From the NCBI GenBank assembly GCA_017469945.1, contig JAFUFI010000029.1:1-64000 (forward strand): 64,000 bases of DNA, given 5' to 3'. The stretch is from Lachnospiraceae bacterium (GTDB lineage: Bacteria; Bacillota; Clostridia; Lachnospirales; Lachnospiraceae). This document shows, one piece after another, positions 52,949 to 63,543 of this stretch. Every line of letters begins with the position of its first letter. Positions within the stretch are counted from its first letter, which is position 1. The translations under genes and the position numbers were made by a program. Under the pieces are notes generated by a model that saw only the letters and a program-made list of their open reading frames with translations, did no database searches and had not been told where the DNA came from.

Positions 52949-54169
52949 ATGGTTAAGGCAAACGAAAATTACCTCAAACTCCCGGGAAGTTATTTATTTT
53001 CCACAATAGGAAAGAAAGTAAGGGAATTCGGCGAGGCAAACCCTGAAGCAAAAATCATCAGACTCGGTATCGGAGATGTTACCCAGCCTCTTGCTCCTTC
53101 TATTATTTCTGCGCTTCACAGCGCGGTTGATGAGATGGGCGTAAAGGAAAGTTTTAGAGGGTATGCACCGGATCTTGGATATGAGTTTTTAAGAAATGCT
53201 ATAGCAGAGAACGATTACAGGGCAAGAGGATGCGATATTTCCGCAGACGAGATCTTTGTATCCGACGGTGCTAAATGCGATTGTTCCAATATCCAGGAGA
53301 TCTTCAGTCTGGATAATAAGATTGCGGTTTGCGATCCCGTATATCCTGTGTATGTCGACTCAAATGTTATGGCGGGAAGAACAGGTTCTTACGATGCAAA
53401 GACTGAGACCTGGAGCGATGTGATCTATATGCCCTGTACTGCGGATAACGGATTTGCTCCCGAGATACCCGAGAAGACACCGGATCTTATTTATCTTTGT
53501 TTCCCCAACAATCCTACGGGAGCAACTATAAAAAAGGCGCAGCTCCAGGAATGGGTTGATTATGCGAATAAAGTAGGTGCGATCATTCTCTATGATGCGG
53601 CTTATGAGGCGTATATTTCAGAGAGCGATGTTCCGCACTCAATATATGAATGTGAAGGAGCGAGGACTTGCGCCATTGAGCTTAGATCCTTTTCCAAAAA
53701 TGCGGGATTTACCGGAGTAAGACTTGGATTTACCGTTATCCCCAAGGAATTAAAAGCCGGAGATGTGGCGCTTCATCCCCTTTGGGCGAGACGCCACGGA
53801 ACAAAGTATAACGGAGCTCCTTATATCATCCAGCGTGCCGGAGAGGCGGTTTACAGCCCTGAAGGAAAAGAGCAGCTCAAAGCTCAGGTTGCTTATTATA
53901 TGAACAATGCCAAGTATATCTACGAGGGATTAAAGAGCGCGGGTTATACTGTATCGGGAGGCGTGAACGCTCCGTATATCTGGCTTAAGACCCCGGGCAA
54001 AATGACAAGCTGGGAATTCTTCGATTTCCTTCTCGAAAAGGTTAATGTTGTCGGAACTCCCGGATCGGGATTCGGTCCTTCCGGAGAAGGGTACTTCAGA
54101 CTTACCGCATTCGGAACATATGAAAATACCGTAGAGGCTGTAGACAGGATTAAAAGAGCAAATATCTGA
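52949..54169 (+). CDS. dapL: LL-diaminopimelate aminotransferase
   Basis: A 406-residue class I aminotransferase that makes LL-DAP directly from tetrahydrodipicolinate, bypassing succinylated intermediates. Motifs are [11 protein letters not shown] (about 8-18), [24 protein letters not shown] [12 protein letters not shown], and the PLP Lys in [14 protein letters not shown] (about 250). I chose ATG 52949 with SD GTGAGGA. Confidence 0.95.
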   Translation: MVKANENYLKLPGSYLFSTIGKKVREFGEANPEAKIIRLGIGDVTQPLAPSIISALHSAVDEMGVKESFRGYAPDLGYEFLRNAIAENDYRARGCDISADEIFVSDGAKCDCSNIQEIFSLDNKIAVCDPVYPVYVDSNVMAGRTGSYDAKTETWSDVIYMPCTADNGFAPEIPEKTPDLIYLCFPNNPTGATIKKAQLQEWVDYANKVGAIILYDAAYEAYISESDVPHSIYECEGARTCAIELRSFSKNAGFTGVRLGFTVIPKELKAGDVALHPLWARRHGTKYNGAPYIIQRAGEAVYSPEGKEQLKAQVAYYMNNAKYIYEGLKSAGYTVSGGVNAPYIWLKTPGKMTSWEFFDFLLEKVNVVGTPGSGFGPSGEGYFRLTAFGTYENTVEAVDRIKRANI

Positions 54170-54189
54170 TAGACGGGAATAGGGATCTT

Positions 54190-54699
54190 ATGGACTATAC
54201 TTATCTTATTATTTGGCTTGTGCTGTTTTTGATACTTATCGTCATAGAGATGATCACAACTGCGGTTGCTGCGGTCTGGATCGGAATAGGCTGCCTTGCG
54301 GGCGCGGTTTTTGCCGCTCTGGGACTTCCTGTATGGCTCCAGATCATAGCATCCGCGCTTGTGTCTTTTCTTTGCTTTGCATTTATAAGACCGGGGGTTA
54401 AGAGAAAGTTTGATAAGAAAAGATGGCGCCAGAGCCTTAGAAAACTCATTGGGACCAGAGCTCTGGTCACCAGCGAGATCGACAATTTAAGAGGGATAGG
54501 TGAAGTGAGGATCGGAGGAAGGGAGTACGCCGCAAGGAGCGCAGAGCGCGGCGTCGAGATTCCCCACGGAACTGTCGTTGTTGTGGTGGATGTCAGAGAG
54601 GAAACGATGATAGTCGATACCGACAATACCGTTGACAACAACTTAAGGTCAAGAAAATCCGAAGCCAGATTGGACCCCGGAATAATGGACGATTTTTAA
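54190..54699 (+). CDS. NfeD-like membrane protein
   Basis: A 169-residue protein with two or three hydrophobic segments (about 5-60) and a C-terminal OB-like soluble domain (about 88-140) with LIGTRALVTSEI and IPHGTVVVVVDV, typical of NfeD. Family members often pair with SPFH/stomatin proteins, which are not in this window. Likely membrane quality control. Confidence 0.88.
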   Translation: MDYTYLIIWLVLFLILIVIEMITTAVAAVWIGIGCLAGAVFAALGLPVWLQIIASALVSFLCFAFIRPGVKRKFDKKRWRQSLRKLIGTRALVTSEIDNLRGIGEVRIGGREYAARSAERGVEIPHGTVVVVVDVREETMIVDTDNTVDNNLRSRKSEARLDPGIMDDF

Positions 54700-54728
54700 T
54701 AATGAAAAAATGATTGGAGGATGGAAAC

Positions 54729-55712
54729 ATGGACTTACGCGGAAGGGATTTTTTAAAGCTTCTTGATTACACCCCTGAGGAGATAAAGTATCTGCTCGAC
54801 CTTGCGGCGGATCTTAAGGACAAGAAGAAAAAAGGCATACTTGTTGATCATCATAAGGGAAAGAATATTGCCCTCATTTTTGAAAAGACAAGTACCAGAA
54901 CCCGCTGTTCTTTCGAGGTAGCTGCACATGACCTCGGAATGGGAACAACTTACCTTGATCCTTCGGGATCCCAGATCGGTAAAAAGGAATCAATCGCGGA
55001 TACGGCCAGAGTTCTCGGAAGCATGTTTGACGGTATCGAATATCGCGGATACGGACAGGAAATAGTTGAAGAACTTGCAAAGTATTCAAAAGTTCCCGTT
55101 TGGAACGGACTTACCAATGAATTCCATCCCACACAGATGCTTGCGGATATGCTTACCATCATCGAGGAATTCGGACATCTGGAAGGCATTAAGCTTGCAT
55201 ATATGGGTGACGCACGCTACAATACCGGAAATTCTCTTATGGTAGCCTGTGCAAAGATGGGCATGCATTTTTACGGATGCGCTCCGAAGAAGTACTGGCC
55301 GAATGACGAGCTTGTTAAGACTGCCAAGGAAATAGCGGCTAAGACGGGAGGAAGCATCAACCTTACCGAGGATCCTATGGAGGGAACAAAGGGCGCGGAC
55401 GTTGTCTGCACCGATGTTTGGGTTTCTATGGGAGAGCCCGATGAAATCTGGGCTGAGAGAATTGCAGACCTTAAGGCTTATCAGGTTAATTCCGCTATTA
55501 TGAATAACGCCTCAGACAAGGCTATCTTCATGCACTGTCTTCCTGCATTCCACGATCTTAAGACAAAGATTGGCGCAGAAGTAGGAAAGAAATTCGGAAT
55601 AACAGAGATGGAAGTTACGGACGAAGTCTTCGAGTCGGCAAGAAGCCGCGTGTTCGAAGAAGCGGAAAACCGTATGCACACCATTAAAGCCGTAATTGAC
55701 GCTACGGTTTAA
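54729..55712 (+). CDS. argF: Ornithine carbamoyltransferase
   Basis: A 327-residue carbamoyltransferase that makes citrulline. Motifs are the phosphate-binding STRTRCSFE (about 56-64), HPTQMLADM (about 136-144) and HCLPAFH (about 273-279). I chose ATG 54729 behind SD GGAGGA. No other arg or arcA/arcC genes are next to it, so a biosynthetic role is presumed. Confidence 0.95.
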   Translation: MDLRGRDFLKLLDYTPEEIKYLLDLAADLKDKKKKGILVDHHKGKNIALIFEKTSTRTRCSFEVAAHDLGMGTTYLDPSGSQIGKKESIADTARVLGSMFDGIEYRGYGQEIVEELAKYSKVPVWNGLTNEFHPTQMLADMLTIIEEFGHLEGIKLAYMGDARYNTGNSLMVACAKMGMHFYGCAPKKYWPNDELVKTAKEIAAKTGGSINLTEDPMEGTKGADVVCTDVWVSMGEPDEIWAERIADLKAYQVNSAIMNNASDKAIFMHCLPAFHDLKTKIGAEVGKKFGITEMEVTDEVFESARSRVFEEAENRMHTIKAVIDATV

Positions 55713-55764
55713 AAACGGGTTTGAGAAAAGTAGGGGGCGCCCGGATCTGAAAGAAGAGTATGCA

Positions 55765-56802
55765 ATGAAGTCAGAGATACTTAAGCTTCTAAAGAGTACA
55801 AATGAATACATATCCGGGCAGGAGCTTTGCGAGCGCTTCGGCGTCTCGAGAACCGCCATCTGGAAGGCTATCGACGGACTTAAAAAGGACGGATACGAGA
55901 TAGAGGCGGTAAGAAATCGCGGGTATAAACTCTCTGAGGGCGAAAGCGATGTCTTTTGTCAAAGGGAACTTACCGATCGGACAGCGGATATCTCGCTTAT
56001 AAAAGAAGCGATCTTTTTTGAGGAAATCGGCTCTACCAATACCGAAGCAAAAAGACGGGCTGAGGAAGGGGCAGATGAGGGGCTTTTGCTTGTTGCAAAC
56101 AGACAGACTGCCGGCAAGGGGAGAAGAGGAAGAAGCTGGATCAGCCCCGCGGGGAAAAATGCGTATTATACTTTACTTCTAAGGCCCGACATCTCTCCTG
56201 AAAAAGCGCCGATGCTGACTCTTGTTATGGCGCTGGCTGTTGCCTCCGCCCTTGAGGATGTATACGAGAGCGGAGTCTGCGAAGGCCTTGACGGCGATAA
56301 AGCCTCCGGCAAATCCCGGGATAAATCCGTAAAGATCAAATGGCCCAATGATGTTTTGATAAACGGCAAAAAAATCTGCGGGATCCTTACGGAGATGAGT
56401 GCCGAGAATGATTATATCCAGTATGTTGTAATCGGCGTTGGGCTAAATATTAAGCCTCAAAAATTTGATAAAGAGATTGCGGATAAGGCTACATCCATAG
56501 ATGCGGAGTGGAATATTACAACAGTCAGATGCAAGCTTGTCGCAGACATAATGCGATACTTTGAAAAGTATTATAAAGAGTTTCTGAAGGAGGAAAGTCT
56601 CAGCGGATTAAAAGCTGGGTACGAGAATCTTTTGGTAAATAAAGGCCGTGATGTCTGTGTCCTCGATCCCAAGGGAGAATATACGGGAAAGGCTCTCGGA
56701 ATCAATGACGGCGGAGAGCTTATCGTGGAAAAAGAAAACGGTGAGAGAAATGCGGTATACGCGGGTGAGGTATCTGTAAGAGGTATCTACGGATACGTTT
56801 AA
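55765..56802 (+). CDS. birA: Bifunctional biotin ligase/repressor BirA
   Basis: A 345-residue protein: N-terminal winged-helix domain (about 1-65, SGQELCERFGVSRTAIWKAI), the ligase core with biotin-binding GKGRRGRSW (about 121-129) and KWPNDVLINGKK (about 192-203), and a C-terminal SH3-like domain. It biotinylates carriers and probably represses biotin genes. ATG 55765 is preceded by a modest AAGAAGAG. There is an insertion of about 15 residues near 175-190. Confidence 0.9.
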   Translation: MKSEILKLLKSTNEYISGQELCERFGVSRTAIWKAIDGLKKDGYEIEAVRNRGYKLSEGESDVFCQRELTDRTADISLIKEAIFFEEIGSTNTEAKRRAEEGADEGLLLVANRQTAGKGRRGRSWISPAGKNAYYTLLLRPDISPEKAPMLTLVMALAVASALEDVYESGVCEGLDGDKASGKSRDKSVKIKWPNDVLINGKKICGILTEMSAENDYIQYVVIGVGLNIKPQKFDKEIADKATSIDAEWNITTVRCKLVADIMRYFEKYYKEFLKEESLSGLKAGYENLLVNKGRDVCVLDPKGEYTGKALGINDGGELIVEKENGERNAVYAGEVSVRGIYGYV

Positions 56803-56819
56803 TAAAGGAAATATACGGA

Positions 56820-57227
56820 ATGAGCAAGGATTCAATGTTTACAAATGATGACAGGGGAGTTTTGAAGGACGGACGTGTTGTGCTTTGCGGAGCAAATGCC
56901 TACGAGCAAAAGTACTACTTTAATAAGAGGTTTTCCAAGCTTCCCGAATCCATTCAAAAAGAACTTCATATTATATGCGTTCTTTTTACGGAGGAAGTCG
57001 GGGGACTTTTCTATATAGTATTTGACGAGGACGGTGGCGTGTCCCTTGAGACCAATGCGGACGACGATGATATTTATTACGATGAGATATCTTCCGGGCT
57101 GCTTGCCGGCGAGATAAGAAGAACGAGAGCTGAGCTTTTGGAGTCGCTGAGCATTTACTATCGCATGGCGATACTTGGCGAAAAGCCTGCGGATCTTCTT
57201 GATGAAATTGAAGGAAACGAAGAGTAA
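56820..57227 (+). CDS. DUF6145-like protein
   Basis: A 135-residue acidic soluble protein with the family-like N-terminus VVLCGANAYEQKYYFNKRF and later HIICVLFTEEVGGLFYIVFDEDGGV. I recall it as DUF6145, a family common in Lachnospiraceae; its role is unknown. It sits between birA and dus, 17 bases after birA and 13 before dus. Confidence 0.8.
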   Translation: MSKDSMFTNDDRGVLKDGRVVLCGANAYEQKYYFNKRFSKLPESIQKELHIICVLFTEEVGGLFYIVFDEDGGVSLETNADDDDIYYDEISSGLLAGEIRRTRAELLESLSIYYRMAILGEKPADLLDEIEGNEE

Positions 57228-57240
57228 TCTTCTATTATAT

Positions 57241-58209
57241 ATGAGCAAATTGCGAATCGGCTCTTTGGAGCTTAAAAACAATTGTATATTGGCACCAATG
57301 GCAGGTGTAACAGACCTGCCGTTTCGTATTTTATGCAGCGAGATGGGAGCGGGAATGGTCTGCATGGAGATGGTGAGCGCAAAAGCCATTTCCTATAATA
57401 ATAAGAATACGGTCGACCTCCTTAAGGTAGAGGAGAGCGAAAGACCCGCATCTCTTCAGCTTTTCGGATCCGAACCGGAACTTATAGGGGAAGTTGTTAA
57501 AAAAATCGATCATCGTAATTATGATGTCCTTGATTTTAATATGGGATGCCCGGTTCCGAAGGTAGTTAACAACGGGGAAGGGTCGGCTCTTATGAAAAAT
57601 CCCGACCTTGCCTTTAGGATCATGGAGCAGCTTGTGAAAAATTCCACCAAGCCCGTTACCGTAAAATTCAGAAAAGGATTTGACTCGGAACATATTAATG
57701 CGGTAGAAATCGCGAAGGCGGCAGAGGCAGCAGGGGTGGACGCAGTAGCTGTCCATGGAAGGACAAGGGCGCAGTACTATTCCGGAGAAGCAGACTGGGA
57801 TATAATAAGACAGGTTAAAGAAGCGGTATCGATACCGGTTATCGGAAACGGAGATGTTACTTCTCCCGAAAAAGCTAAAGCGCTTATAGATAGAACCGGC
57901 TGTGACGGTATTATGATAGGAAGGGGCGCCGAAGGAAATCCCTGGATATTCAGACAGGTAGTCAGTTATCTAGAAACCGGCGAAATTTTGGATCCGCCTT
58001 CACCTGCTGAGAAGAAAGCTCTGGCAATCCGTCACGCTGAGCTGATGCTGAAGTATAAAGGTGAGCATATAGCTATTCAGGAAATGAGAAAACACCTCGC
58101 CTGGTACACCGCCGGCATGCCGAACTCATCTAGGTTTAGAGGAAGGATTAACACGATGAATACAATGGATGAGTTATTAAGCGGAGTAAACGAGATCTTT
58201 AATTGCTGA
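57241..58209 (+). CDS. dusB: tRNA-dihydrouridine synthase (DusB-like)
   Basis: A 322-residue FMN enzyme that reduces uridines in the tRNA D-loop. Motifs are LAPMAGVTDLPFR (about 17-29), DFNMGCPVPKV with active-site Cys (about 102), VHGRTRAQYYSG (about 174-185) and IGNGDV / MIGRGAEGNPW. ATG 57241 is used; its SD is weak (GAAGAG), and an upstream in-frame ATG at 57202 inside DUF6145 is a less likely start. Confidence 0.93.
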   Translation: MSKLRIGSLELKNNCILAPMAGVTDLPFRILCSEMGAGMVCMEMVSAKAISYNNKNTVDLLKVEESERPASLQLFGSEPELIGEVVKKIDHRNYDVLDFNMGCPVPKVVNNGEGSALMKNPDLAFRIMEQLVKNSTKPVTVKFRKGFDSEHINAVEIAKAAEAAGVDAVAVHGRTRAQYYSGEADWDIIRQVKEAVSIPVIGNGDVTSPEKAKALIDRTGCDGIMIGRGAEGNPWIFRQVVSYLETGEILDPPSPAEKKALAIRHAELMLKYKGEHIAIQEMRKHLAWYTAGMPNSSRFRGRINTMNTMDELLSGVNEIFNC

Positions 58210-58258
58210 TCATAGAAGGAGAAGCTGCGACAGATTTCACGAGCGAACCATGTAGCTC

Positions 58259-58365
58259 AAGCAGACGTTAGCAGCGTATTTTGCTGCAACGTAAAATTGC
58301 GTTATGAATTTAAACGCAATTTTATACGGAGTATCTGCTTAGGACATTTTTTTGAAAAAATGTCC
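58259..58365 (+). other. Paired RNA element downstream of dusB
   Basis: AAGCAGA (58259-58265) pairs with TCTGCTT (58334-58340), enclosing GCAGC/GCTGC (58271-58287) and CGTAAAATTGCGTT/AAACGCAATTTTATACG (58290-58328), a three-way junction. A separate perfect hairpin GGACATTTTTTT/AAAAAATGTCC (58342-58365) follows. The latter could end dusB transcription but its T-run is in the 5' arm. Otherwise 58210-58447 holds no gene. Confidence 0.6.
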
Positions 58366-58447
58366 GTATGCGTGAGCGTTGAAATATGTCATACCTTCGA
58401 CCGAAAAGATATACATAAAATTTTTACAAATTATTTCAAAAAACTTC

Positions 58448-58476
58448 TTGCAATATTTACAAATAGATGTTATATT
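58448..58476 (+). promoter_or_regulatory. Promoter of the S10 ribosomal operon
   Basis: TTGCAA (58448-58453), 17-base spacer, and extended -10 TGTTATATT (58468-58476). Transcription would start near 58483. Confidence 0.85.
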
Positions 58477-58482
58477 AGTCCT

Positions 58483-58748
58483 TGCTGTGGCATGATAGCT
58501 GTGAAGCGTGAGGTTGCTGTTGCCGGGTAATCGGCATCAGGTTTTCCGTGGAGCGAATGTCAAGTTCAGAAAACTGACGACAAGTCACTGTACCGAATTT
58601 AAGTCTGCAATAGTGCAGAAACTACGTGTGATCTGCTCCGAAAGGGGCAAAAAGGTCCGGAACGTTGCTAACGGATTAGGATACACACGGCAATGTGTAC
58701 AGTCACCGCTTGTCGCATACGAAATGCGAAAAGGAGGCGACTTTTTTT
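58483..58748 (+). promoter_or_regulatory. Leader of the S10 operon with SD-overlapping hairpin
   Basis: A leader of about 266 nt with several stems, including TCTGCA/TGCAGA (58603-58618). At its 3' end GTCGC (58712-58716) pairs with GCGAC (58737-58741); the SD AAGGAGG (58731-58737) lies at the base of this hairpin and seven T (58742-58748) follow, directly before the rpsJ ATG. An alternative stem CGCAT/ATGCG overlaps it. This would allow terminator-like or SD-sequestering control; which protein acts is unknown. Confidence 0.6.
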
Positions 58749-59066
58749 ATGGCAAGTCAAATTATGAGAATTACCCTTAAGGCTTATGATCATCAGCTCA
58801 TCGATGCATCTGCAGTAAAGATCATCGATACTTTAAAGAAGAGCGGCGCCCAGGTCAGCGGACCCGTTCCTCTTCCTACTAAGAAGGAAGTAGTTACTAT
58901 CCTCAGAGCTACTCATAAGTATAAGGATTCCAGAGAACAGTTCGAGCAGAGAACTCACAAGAGACTCATCGACGTTGTTACTGCTGGTGCAAAGACTGTT
59001 GAATCACTTCAGCGTCTTGAAATGCCTGCCGGTGTTTACATCGACATCAAGATGAAGAACAAATAA
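58749..59066 (+). CDS. rpsJ: 30S ribosomal protein S10
   Basis: A 105-residue S10 ([53 protein letters not shown] core). The first gene of the S10 operon. The start at 58749 fits the Lachnospiraceae N-terminus; ATG 58764 lies downstream. It also serves as NusE in antitermination. Confidence 0.98.
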   Translation: MASQIMRITLKAYDHQLIDASAVKIIDTLKKSGAQVSGPVPLPTKKEVVTILRATHKYKDSREQFEQRTHKRLIDVVTAGAKTVESLQRLEMPAGVYIDIKMKNK

Positions 59067-59173
59067 ATCTTCATATTATAACTTTTTAAACAAAAACCTC
59101 TACTAGACAAGAACGGTAAGCTGCAACGAGTAAACCGGTCCGCTATGTAGAAATCAGGAGGTAAATTTTTAAA

Positions 59174-59857
59174 ATGAAAAAAGCAATTTTGACAACAAAG
59201 ATTGGAATGACCCAGATCTTTGGCGAGAACGGAACACTTATCCCTGTTACCGTACTTCAGGCAGGTCCCTGCGTAGTTACTCAGGTTAAGACTGATGAGA
59301 ATGACGGATACAGCGCAGTTCAGGTTGGCTTCGTTGATTCCAAAGACAGAGTTGTTAACAAAGATGGTAAGGGTTCAAAGAAGACCTACAATCGCCATGC
59401 AGCAGGCAAGGCTGAGCAGGGACACTTCAAGAAGGCCGGAACATCATCCAAGAAATATGTCAGAGAGTTTCGCTTTGAGAATGCAGAAGAGTACAAGCTC
59501 GGCGATGAGATCAAGGCTGACATCTTTGCTGAAGGAGATAAGGTAGACGCTACCGCAATCTCAAAGGGTAAAGGATTCCAGGGCGCAGTTAAGCGTCTCG
59601 GCCAGCACAGAGGACCCATGAAGCACGGTTCAAAATTCCACCGTCATCAGGGTTCAAACGGTGCATGTTCATCACCCAGCCGTGTGTTTAAAGGAAAAGG
59701 AATGCCCGGACACATGGGAAGCGTTAAAGTTACTGTTCGCAACCTTGAAGTAGTACGTGTTGACAGTGAGAAGAATCTTCTTCTTGTTAAGGGCGCAGTA
59801 CCCGGATGCAAGAAAGCTCTTGTTACTATCAAAGAGACTACCAAGGTAGATTGCTAA
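59174..59857 (+). CDS. rplC: 50S ribosomal protein L3
   Basis: A 227-residue L3 that starts assembly near the peptidyl transferase centre, with typical [30 protein letters not shown] and GKGMPGHMG motifs. SD AGGAGGT is well placed. A gap of 107 bases separates it from rpsJ and holds no gene. Confidence 0.98.
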   Translation: MKKAILTTKIGMTQIFGENGTLIPVTVLQAGPCVVTQVKTDENDGYSAVQVGFVDSKDRVVNKDGKGSKKTYNRHAAGKAEQGHFKKAGTSSKKYVREFRFENAEEYKLGDEIKADIFAEGDKVDATAISKGKGFQGAVKRLGQHRGPMKHGSKFHRHQGSNGACSSPSRVFKGKGMPGHMGSVKVTVRNLEVVRVDSEKNLLLVKGAVPGCKKALVTIKETTKVDC

Positions 59858-59884
59858 TTCAGAGCGAAAGGAGGACCAATTATA

Positions 59885-60505
59885 ATGGCAAACGTATCTG
59901 TTTACAATATGGAAGGCAAGGAAGTTGGTACAATCGAGCTGAATGACGCAGTTTTCGGAGCACCCGTTAACGAGCATCTCGTTCACATGGCAGTTGTACA
60001 GCAGCTTGCAAATAATCGTCAGGGTACACAGAAGGCAAAGACCCGCTCTGAAGTATCCGGCGGCGGAAGAAAACCCTGGAGACAGAAGGGAACCGGTCAT
60101 GCAAGACAGGGATCCATCAGAGCTCCTCAGTGGAAAGGCGGCGGAGTTGTATTCGCACCCGTTCCCAGAGATTATTCTTTCAAGCTTAACAAGAAAGAAA
60201 AGAGAGCAGCTCTTAAGTCTGTTCTTACCGATAAGGTATTAAACGGCAACCTCGTTGTTGTTGATGAGCTTAAGCTTGACGAGATCAAGACAAAGAAGTT
60301 CACTGAAGTTATGAATAACCTCAAGGTTTCAAGCGGACTTGTAGTAATCGCTGAAAACAACGAGAACATCGTACTCAGTGCAAGAAACGTTGCAGACATC
60401 GATACCACTCTTGTTAACACCATCAATGTATACGATGTACTTAACGCAAAGACTTTGGTTCTTACCAAAGAATCAGTTGCAAAGATCGAGGAGGTGTACG
60501 CATAA
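59885..60505 (+). CDS. rplD: 50S ribosomal protein L4
   Basis: A 206-residue L4 with the exit-tunnel loop KTRSEVSGGGRKPWRQKGTGHARQGSIRAPQWKGGG-type region (about 45-80). In E. coli L4 represses the S10 operon through its leader; in Firmicutes this control is not generally present. It overlaps rplW by one base. Confidence 0.98.
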   Translation: MANVSVYNMEGKEVGTIELNDAVFGAPVNEHLVHMAVVQQLANNRQGTQKAKTRSEVSGGGRKPWRQKGTGHARQGSIRAPQWKGGGVVFAPVPRDYSFKLNKKEKRAALKSVLTDKVLNGNLVVVDELKLDEIKTKKFTEVMNNLKVSSGLVVIAENNENIVLSARNVADIDTTLVNTINVYDVLNAKTLVLTKESVAKIEEVYA

Positions 60506-60804
60506 TGGCAGACATTAAATACTATGACGTAATCCTTAAGCCCGTTGTTACTGAGAAGAGTATGGACGGCTATGCTGACAAGAAGTACACTTTCCTTGTT
60601 CATACTGAGAGCACAAAATCTCAGATCAAGGAAGCTGTAGAGAAAATGTTCGAAGGCGCTAAGGTTAAGAAGGTTAACACCATGAACCTTGACGGCAAGA
60701 ACAAGAGACGCGGAGCAGTTACCGGTAAGACCGCTAAGACCAAGAAGGCTATCGTATGGCTTACCGAGGACAGCAAGGATATCGAGATCTTCTCAGGTCT
60801 GTAA
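60505..60804 (+). CDS. rplW: 50S ribosomal protein L23
   Basis: A 99-residue L23 at the tunnel exit, docking trigger factor and SRP. Motifs VTEKSM and KYTFLVH are typical. Coupled to rplD by a TAATG overlap. Confidence 0.97.
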   Translation: MADIKYYDVILKPVVTEKSMDGYADKKYTFLVHTESTKSQIKEAVEKMFEGAKVKKVNTMNLDGKNKRRGAVTGKTAKTKKAIVWLTEDSKDIEIFSGL

Positions 60805-60871
60805 TCCATAGCCGCGTAGATGTATACGGCTCTAAGGCAGCCGTGCTAAAAAAACAAAGGAGAATAAAAAG

Positions 60872-61714
60872 ATGGGAATTAAGACATATAATCCCTACAC
60901 CCCTTCCAGAAGAAACATGACCGGTTCTGATTTCGCTGAGATCACCAAGACCACTCCCGAAAAGAGCCTTCTTGTTTCTAAGAAGAAAAATGCCGGACGT
61001 AACAACCAGGGCAAGATTACCGTTAGACATCAGGGTGGCGGTAACAGACAGAAGTATCGTATCATCGACTTCAAGAGACTTAAGGACAGCATCCCCGCTA
61101 CCGTAATCGGTATCGAGTATGATCCTAACAGAACTGCTAACATCGCACTTATCTGCTATGCAGATGGTGAGAAGGCATATATCATCGCTCCCGAAGGACT
61201 TACCGACGGCATGAAGGTTATGAACGGACCTGAAGCCGAAGTAAGAGTAGGCAACTGCCTCCCTCTTGAGTGCATTCCTGTTGGTACTATGGTACATAAC
61301 GTAGAGCTTTATCCCGGAAAGGGCGGCCAGATGGTCCGCAGTGCGGGTAACGGAGCTCAGCTTATGGCTAAGGAAGGCAAGTATGCTACTTTAAGACTTC
61401 CCTCAGGCGAAATGAGAATGGTTCCTCTTAACTGCCGTGCTACCGTTGGTATCGTAGGCAATGTTGATCACAGCCTCGTTAAGATCGGTAAAGCCGGACG
61501 TAAGCGTCACATGGGCATCCGTCCTACCGTTCGCGGTTCAGTAATGAACCCCAATGATCACCCTCATGGCGGTGGTGAAGGTAAGACCGGTATCGGTCGT
61601 CCCGGCCCTTCAACTCCTTGGGGCAAGCCTGCTCTTGGTCTTAAGACCAGAAACAAGAAGAAGGCTTCCAACAAGTTGATCGTAAGAAGACGCGACGGCA
61701 AGGCAATCAAGTAA
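60872..61714 (+). CDS. rplB: 50S ribosomal protein L2
   Basis: A 280-residue L2, needed for subunit joining and peptidyl transfer, with the conserved end [20 protein letters not shown] and [10 protein letters not shown]. The 67-base gap before it has a small AGCCG/CGGCT hairpin. SD AAAGGAGAA. Confidence 0.98.
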   Translation: MGIKTYNPYTPSRRNMTGSDFAEITKTTPEKSLLVSKKKNAGRNNQGKITVRHQGGGNRQKYRIIDFKRLKDSIPATVIGIEYDPNRTANIALICYADGEKAYIIAPEGLTDGMKVMNGPEAEVRVGNCLPLECIPVGTMVHNVELYPGKGGQMVRSAGNGAQLMAKEGKYATLRLPSGEMRMVPLNCRATVGIVGNVDHSLVKIGKAGRKRHMGIRPTVRGSVMNPNDHPHGGGEGKTGIGRPGPSTPWGKPALGLKTRNKKKASNKLIVRRRDGKAIK

Positions 61715-61730
61715 TCGAGGAGGAATAAAA

Positions 61731-62012
61731 ATGTCTAGATCACTTAAAAAAGGACCTTTCGCAGACGCTGAGCTGCTTAAGAAGGTGGACGCACAGAATG
61801 CAGCCGGACAGAAGTCAGTTATCAAGACTTGGTCCCGCAGATCCACAATTTTCCCTTCCTTCGTAGGACACACCATCGCAGTACATGATGGCCGCAAGCA
61901 CGTGCCTGTATATGTTACCGAAGATATGGTAGGACACAAGCTCGGTGAGTTTGTTGCAACCAGAACCTACAGAGGACATGGTAAGGACGAAAAGAAGTCC
62001 AAGGTTAAGTAA
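61731..62012 (+). CDS. rpsS: 30S ribosomal protein S19
   Basis: A 93-residue S19 ([41 protein letters not shown]). Binds the 16S 3' domain with S13. SD AGGAGGAA. Confidence 0.98.
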   Translation: MSRSLKKGPFADAELLKKVDAQNAAGQKSVIKTWSRRSTIFPSFVGHTIAVHDGRKHVPVYVTEDMVGHKLGEFVATRTYRGHGKDEKKSKVK

Positions 62013-62040
62013 GTTCAATAAGTGAAAGGAGTGTAAGTCT

Positions 62041-62430
62041 ATGGCTAAGGGACATAGATCTCAAATAAAGAGAGAAAGAAACGCGCAGAAAGACAACAGA
62101 CCTTCTGCAAAGTTATCTTACGCCAGAGTATCAGTACAGAAGGCTTGCTTCGTACTTGATGCCATCAGAGGCAAGGATGTAACTACTGCTGCTGCAATTT
62201 TGGAGTACAACCCCAGATATGCTTCCAGCATCATTAAAAAGCTGCTTGCATCTGCTGTTGCAAATGCAGAGAATAACAACGGAATGAACCCCGACAATCT
62301 CTACATTGCAGAGTGCTATGCTAACCAGGGTCCTATCATGAAGAGAGTAAGACCCCGTGCACAGGGCAGAGCTTACAGAATCGAAAAGAGAATGAGCAAC
62401 ATCACCATCGTGCTCGACGAGAAGAAGTAA
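62041..62430 (+). CDS. rplV: 50S ribosomal protein L22
   Basis: A 129-residue L22 ([46 protein letters not shown]). Its loop lines the exit tunnel. SD AAAGGAGT. Confidence 0.98.
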   Translation: MAKGHRSQIKRERNAQKDNRPSAKLSYARVSVQKACFVLDAIRGKDVTTAAAILEYNPRYASSIIKKLLASAVANAENNNGMNPDNLYIAECYANQGPIMKRVRPRAQGRAYRIEKRMSNITIVLDEKK

Positions 62431-62449
62431 GGAAAGGAGCTTAAAATAT

Positions 62450-63115
62450 ATGGGACAGAAAGTTAATCCTCATGGCCTCAGAGTTGGTGTAATCAAGGAT
62501 TGGAATTCCAGATGGTATGCAAATGACCAGGATTTCTCAGATTTCCTTGTAGAGGATCAGAAAATCAGAAAGTTTCTCAAGAAGAAGCTCGCAAGTGCCG
62601 GAGTTTCAAAGATTGAGATTGAAAGAGCATCCGACAGAGTAAAGGTTATCATCTACACCGCAAAGCCCGGTTTCATTATCGGAAAGGGCGGAACTGAAAT
62701 AGAAGTTACCAAGAACGAGATTGCAAAGCTTACCGGTGGTAAGAAGGTTCTTGTTGACATCAAAGAGATCAAGAGACCTGATCGTGATGCACAGCTTGTT
62801 GCTGAGAACATCGCTCAGCAGCTCGAGAACCGTATTTCATTCAGAAGAGCAATGAAGTCTTGCATGGGAAGAACCATGAAGGCAGGAGCTCTCGGAATCA
62901 AGTCAGCATGCAGCGGCCGTCTTGGCGGAGCTGATATCGCTCGTACTGAGTTCTACAGCGAGGGAACAATTCCTCTTCAGACTCTCAGAGCCGATATTGA
63001 TTACGGTTTTGCAGAGGCAGACACCACTTACGGTAAGGTTGGTGTTAAAGTTTGGATTTACAAGGGTGAAGTTCTTCCTACCAAGAACAATCAGCCGGAA
63101 GGGAGCGACAAATAA
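62450..63115 (+). CDS. rpsC: 30S ribosomal protein S3
   Basis: A 221-residue S3: N-terminal [16 protein letters not shown] domain with [13 protein letters not shown] (about 72-84) and C-terminal domain with [15 protein letters not shown] [14 protein letters not shown] and [15 protein letters not shown]. Forms the mRNA entry. It overlaps rplP by one base. Confidence 0.98.
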   Translation: MGQKVNPHGLRVGVIKDWNSRWYANDQDFSDFLVEDQKIRKFLKKKLASAGVSKIEIERASDRVKVIIYTAKPGFIIGKGGTEIEVTKNEIAKLTGGKKVLVDIKEIKRPDRDAQLVAENIAQQLENRISFRRAMKSCMGRTMKAGALGIKSACSGRLGGADIARTEFYSEGTIPLQTLRADIDYGFAEADTTYGKVGVKVWIYKGEVLPTKNNQPEGSDK

Positions 63116-63543
63116 TGTTAATGCCTAAGAGAGTAAAGCGTCGTAAGCAGTTCCGTGGCTCAATGGCCGGAAAAGCACTTCGCGGAAACACTATCAGTTA
63201 TGGTGAGTTCGGTCTCGTAGCTACCGAGCCTTGCTGGATTAAATCAAACCAGATCGAGGCAGCACGTATCGCTCTTACCCGTTATACCAAGCGTGTTGGT
63301 AAAGTATGGATCAAGATTTTCCCTGACAAGCCCGTTACAGCAAAACCTGCCGAGACTCGAATGGGTTCCGGAAAAGGTTCACTTGAGTATTGGGTAGCAG
63401 TAGTTAAGCCCGGTCGTGTTATGTTTGAGATCGGCGGAGTTCCTGAGGAACAGGCAAGAGAAGCACTTCGTCTTGCTATGCACAAGCTTCCCTGCAAGTG
63501 CAAGATCGTTTCTAAGGAAGATTTGGAAGGCGGTGCAGTATAA
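63115..63543 (+). CDS. rplP: 50S ribosomal protein L16
   Basis: A 142-residue L16 ([63 protein letters not shown]). Near the A-site tRNA elbow. The SD GAAGGGAG suits ATG 63115 better than ATG 63121. Coupled to rpmC by TAATG. Confidence 0.98.
   Translation: MLMPKRVKRRKQFRGSMAGKALRGNTISYGEFGLVATEPCWIKSNQIEAARIALTRYTKRVGKVWIKIFPDKPVTAKPAETRMGSGKGSLEYWVAVVKPGRVMFEIGGVPEEQAREALRLAMHKLPCKCKIVSKEDLEGGAV

Noticed and set aside
53000..54000. Operon-wide arg or his biosynthetic cluster
   Set aside because: hisC and argF are single genes without other pathway members next to them.
58297..58530. A 77-codon open frame in the gap before rpsJ
   Set aside because: No SD, Cys/Ile-rich unlike real proteins here, and it overlaps folded leader sequence and the S10 promoter.
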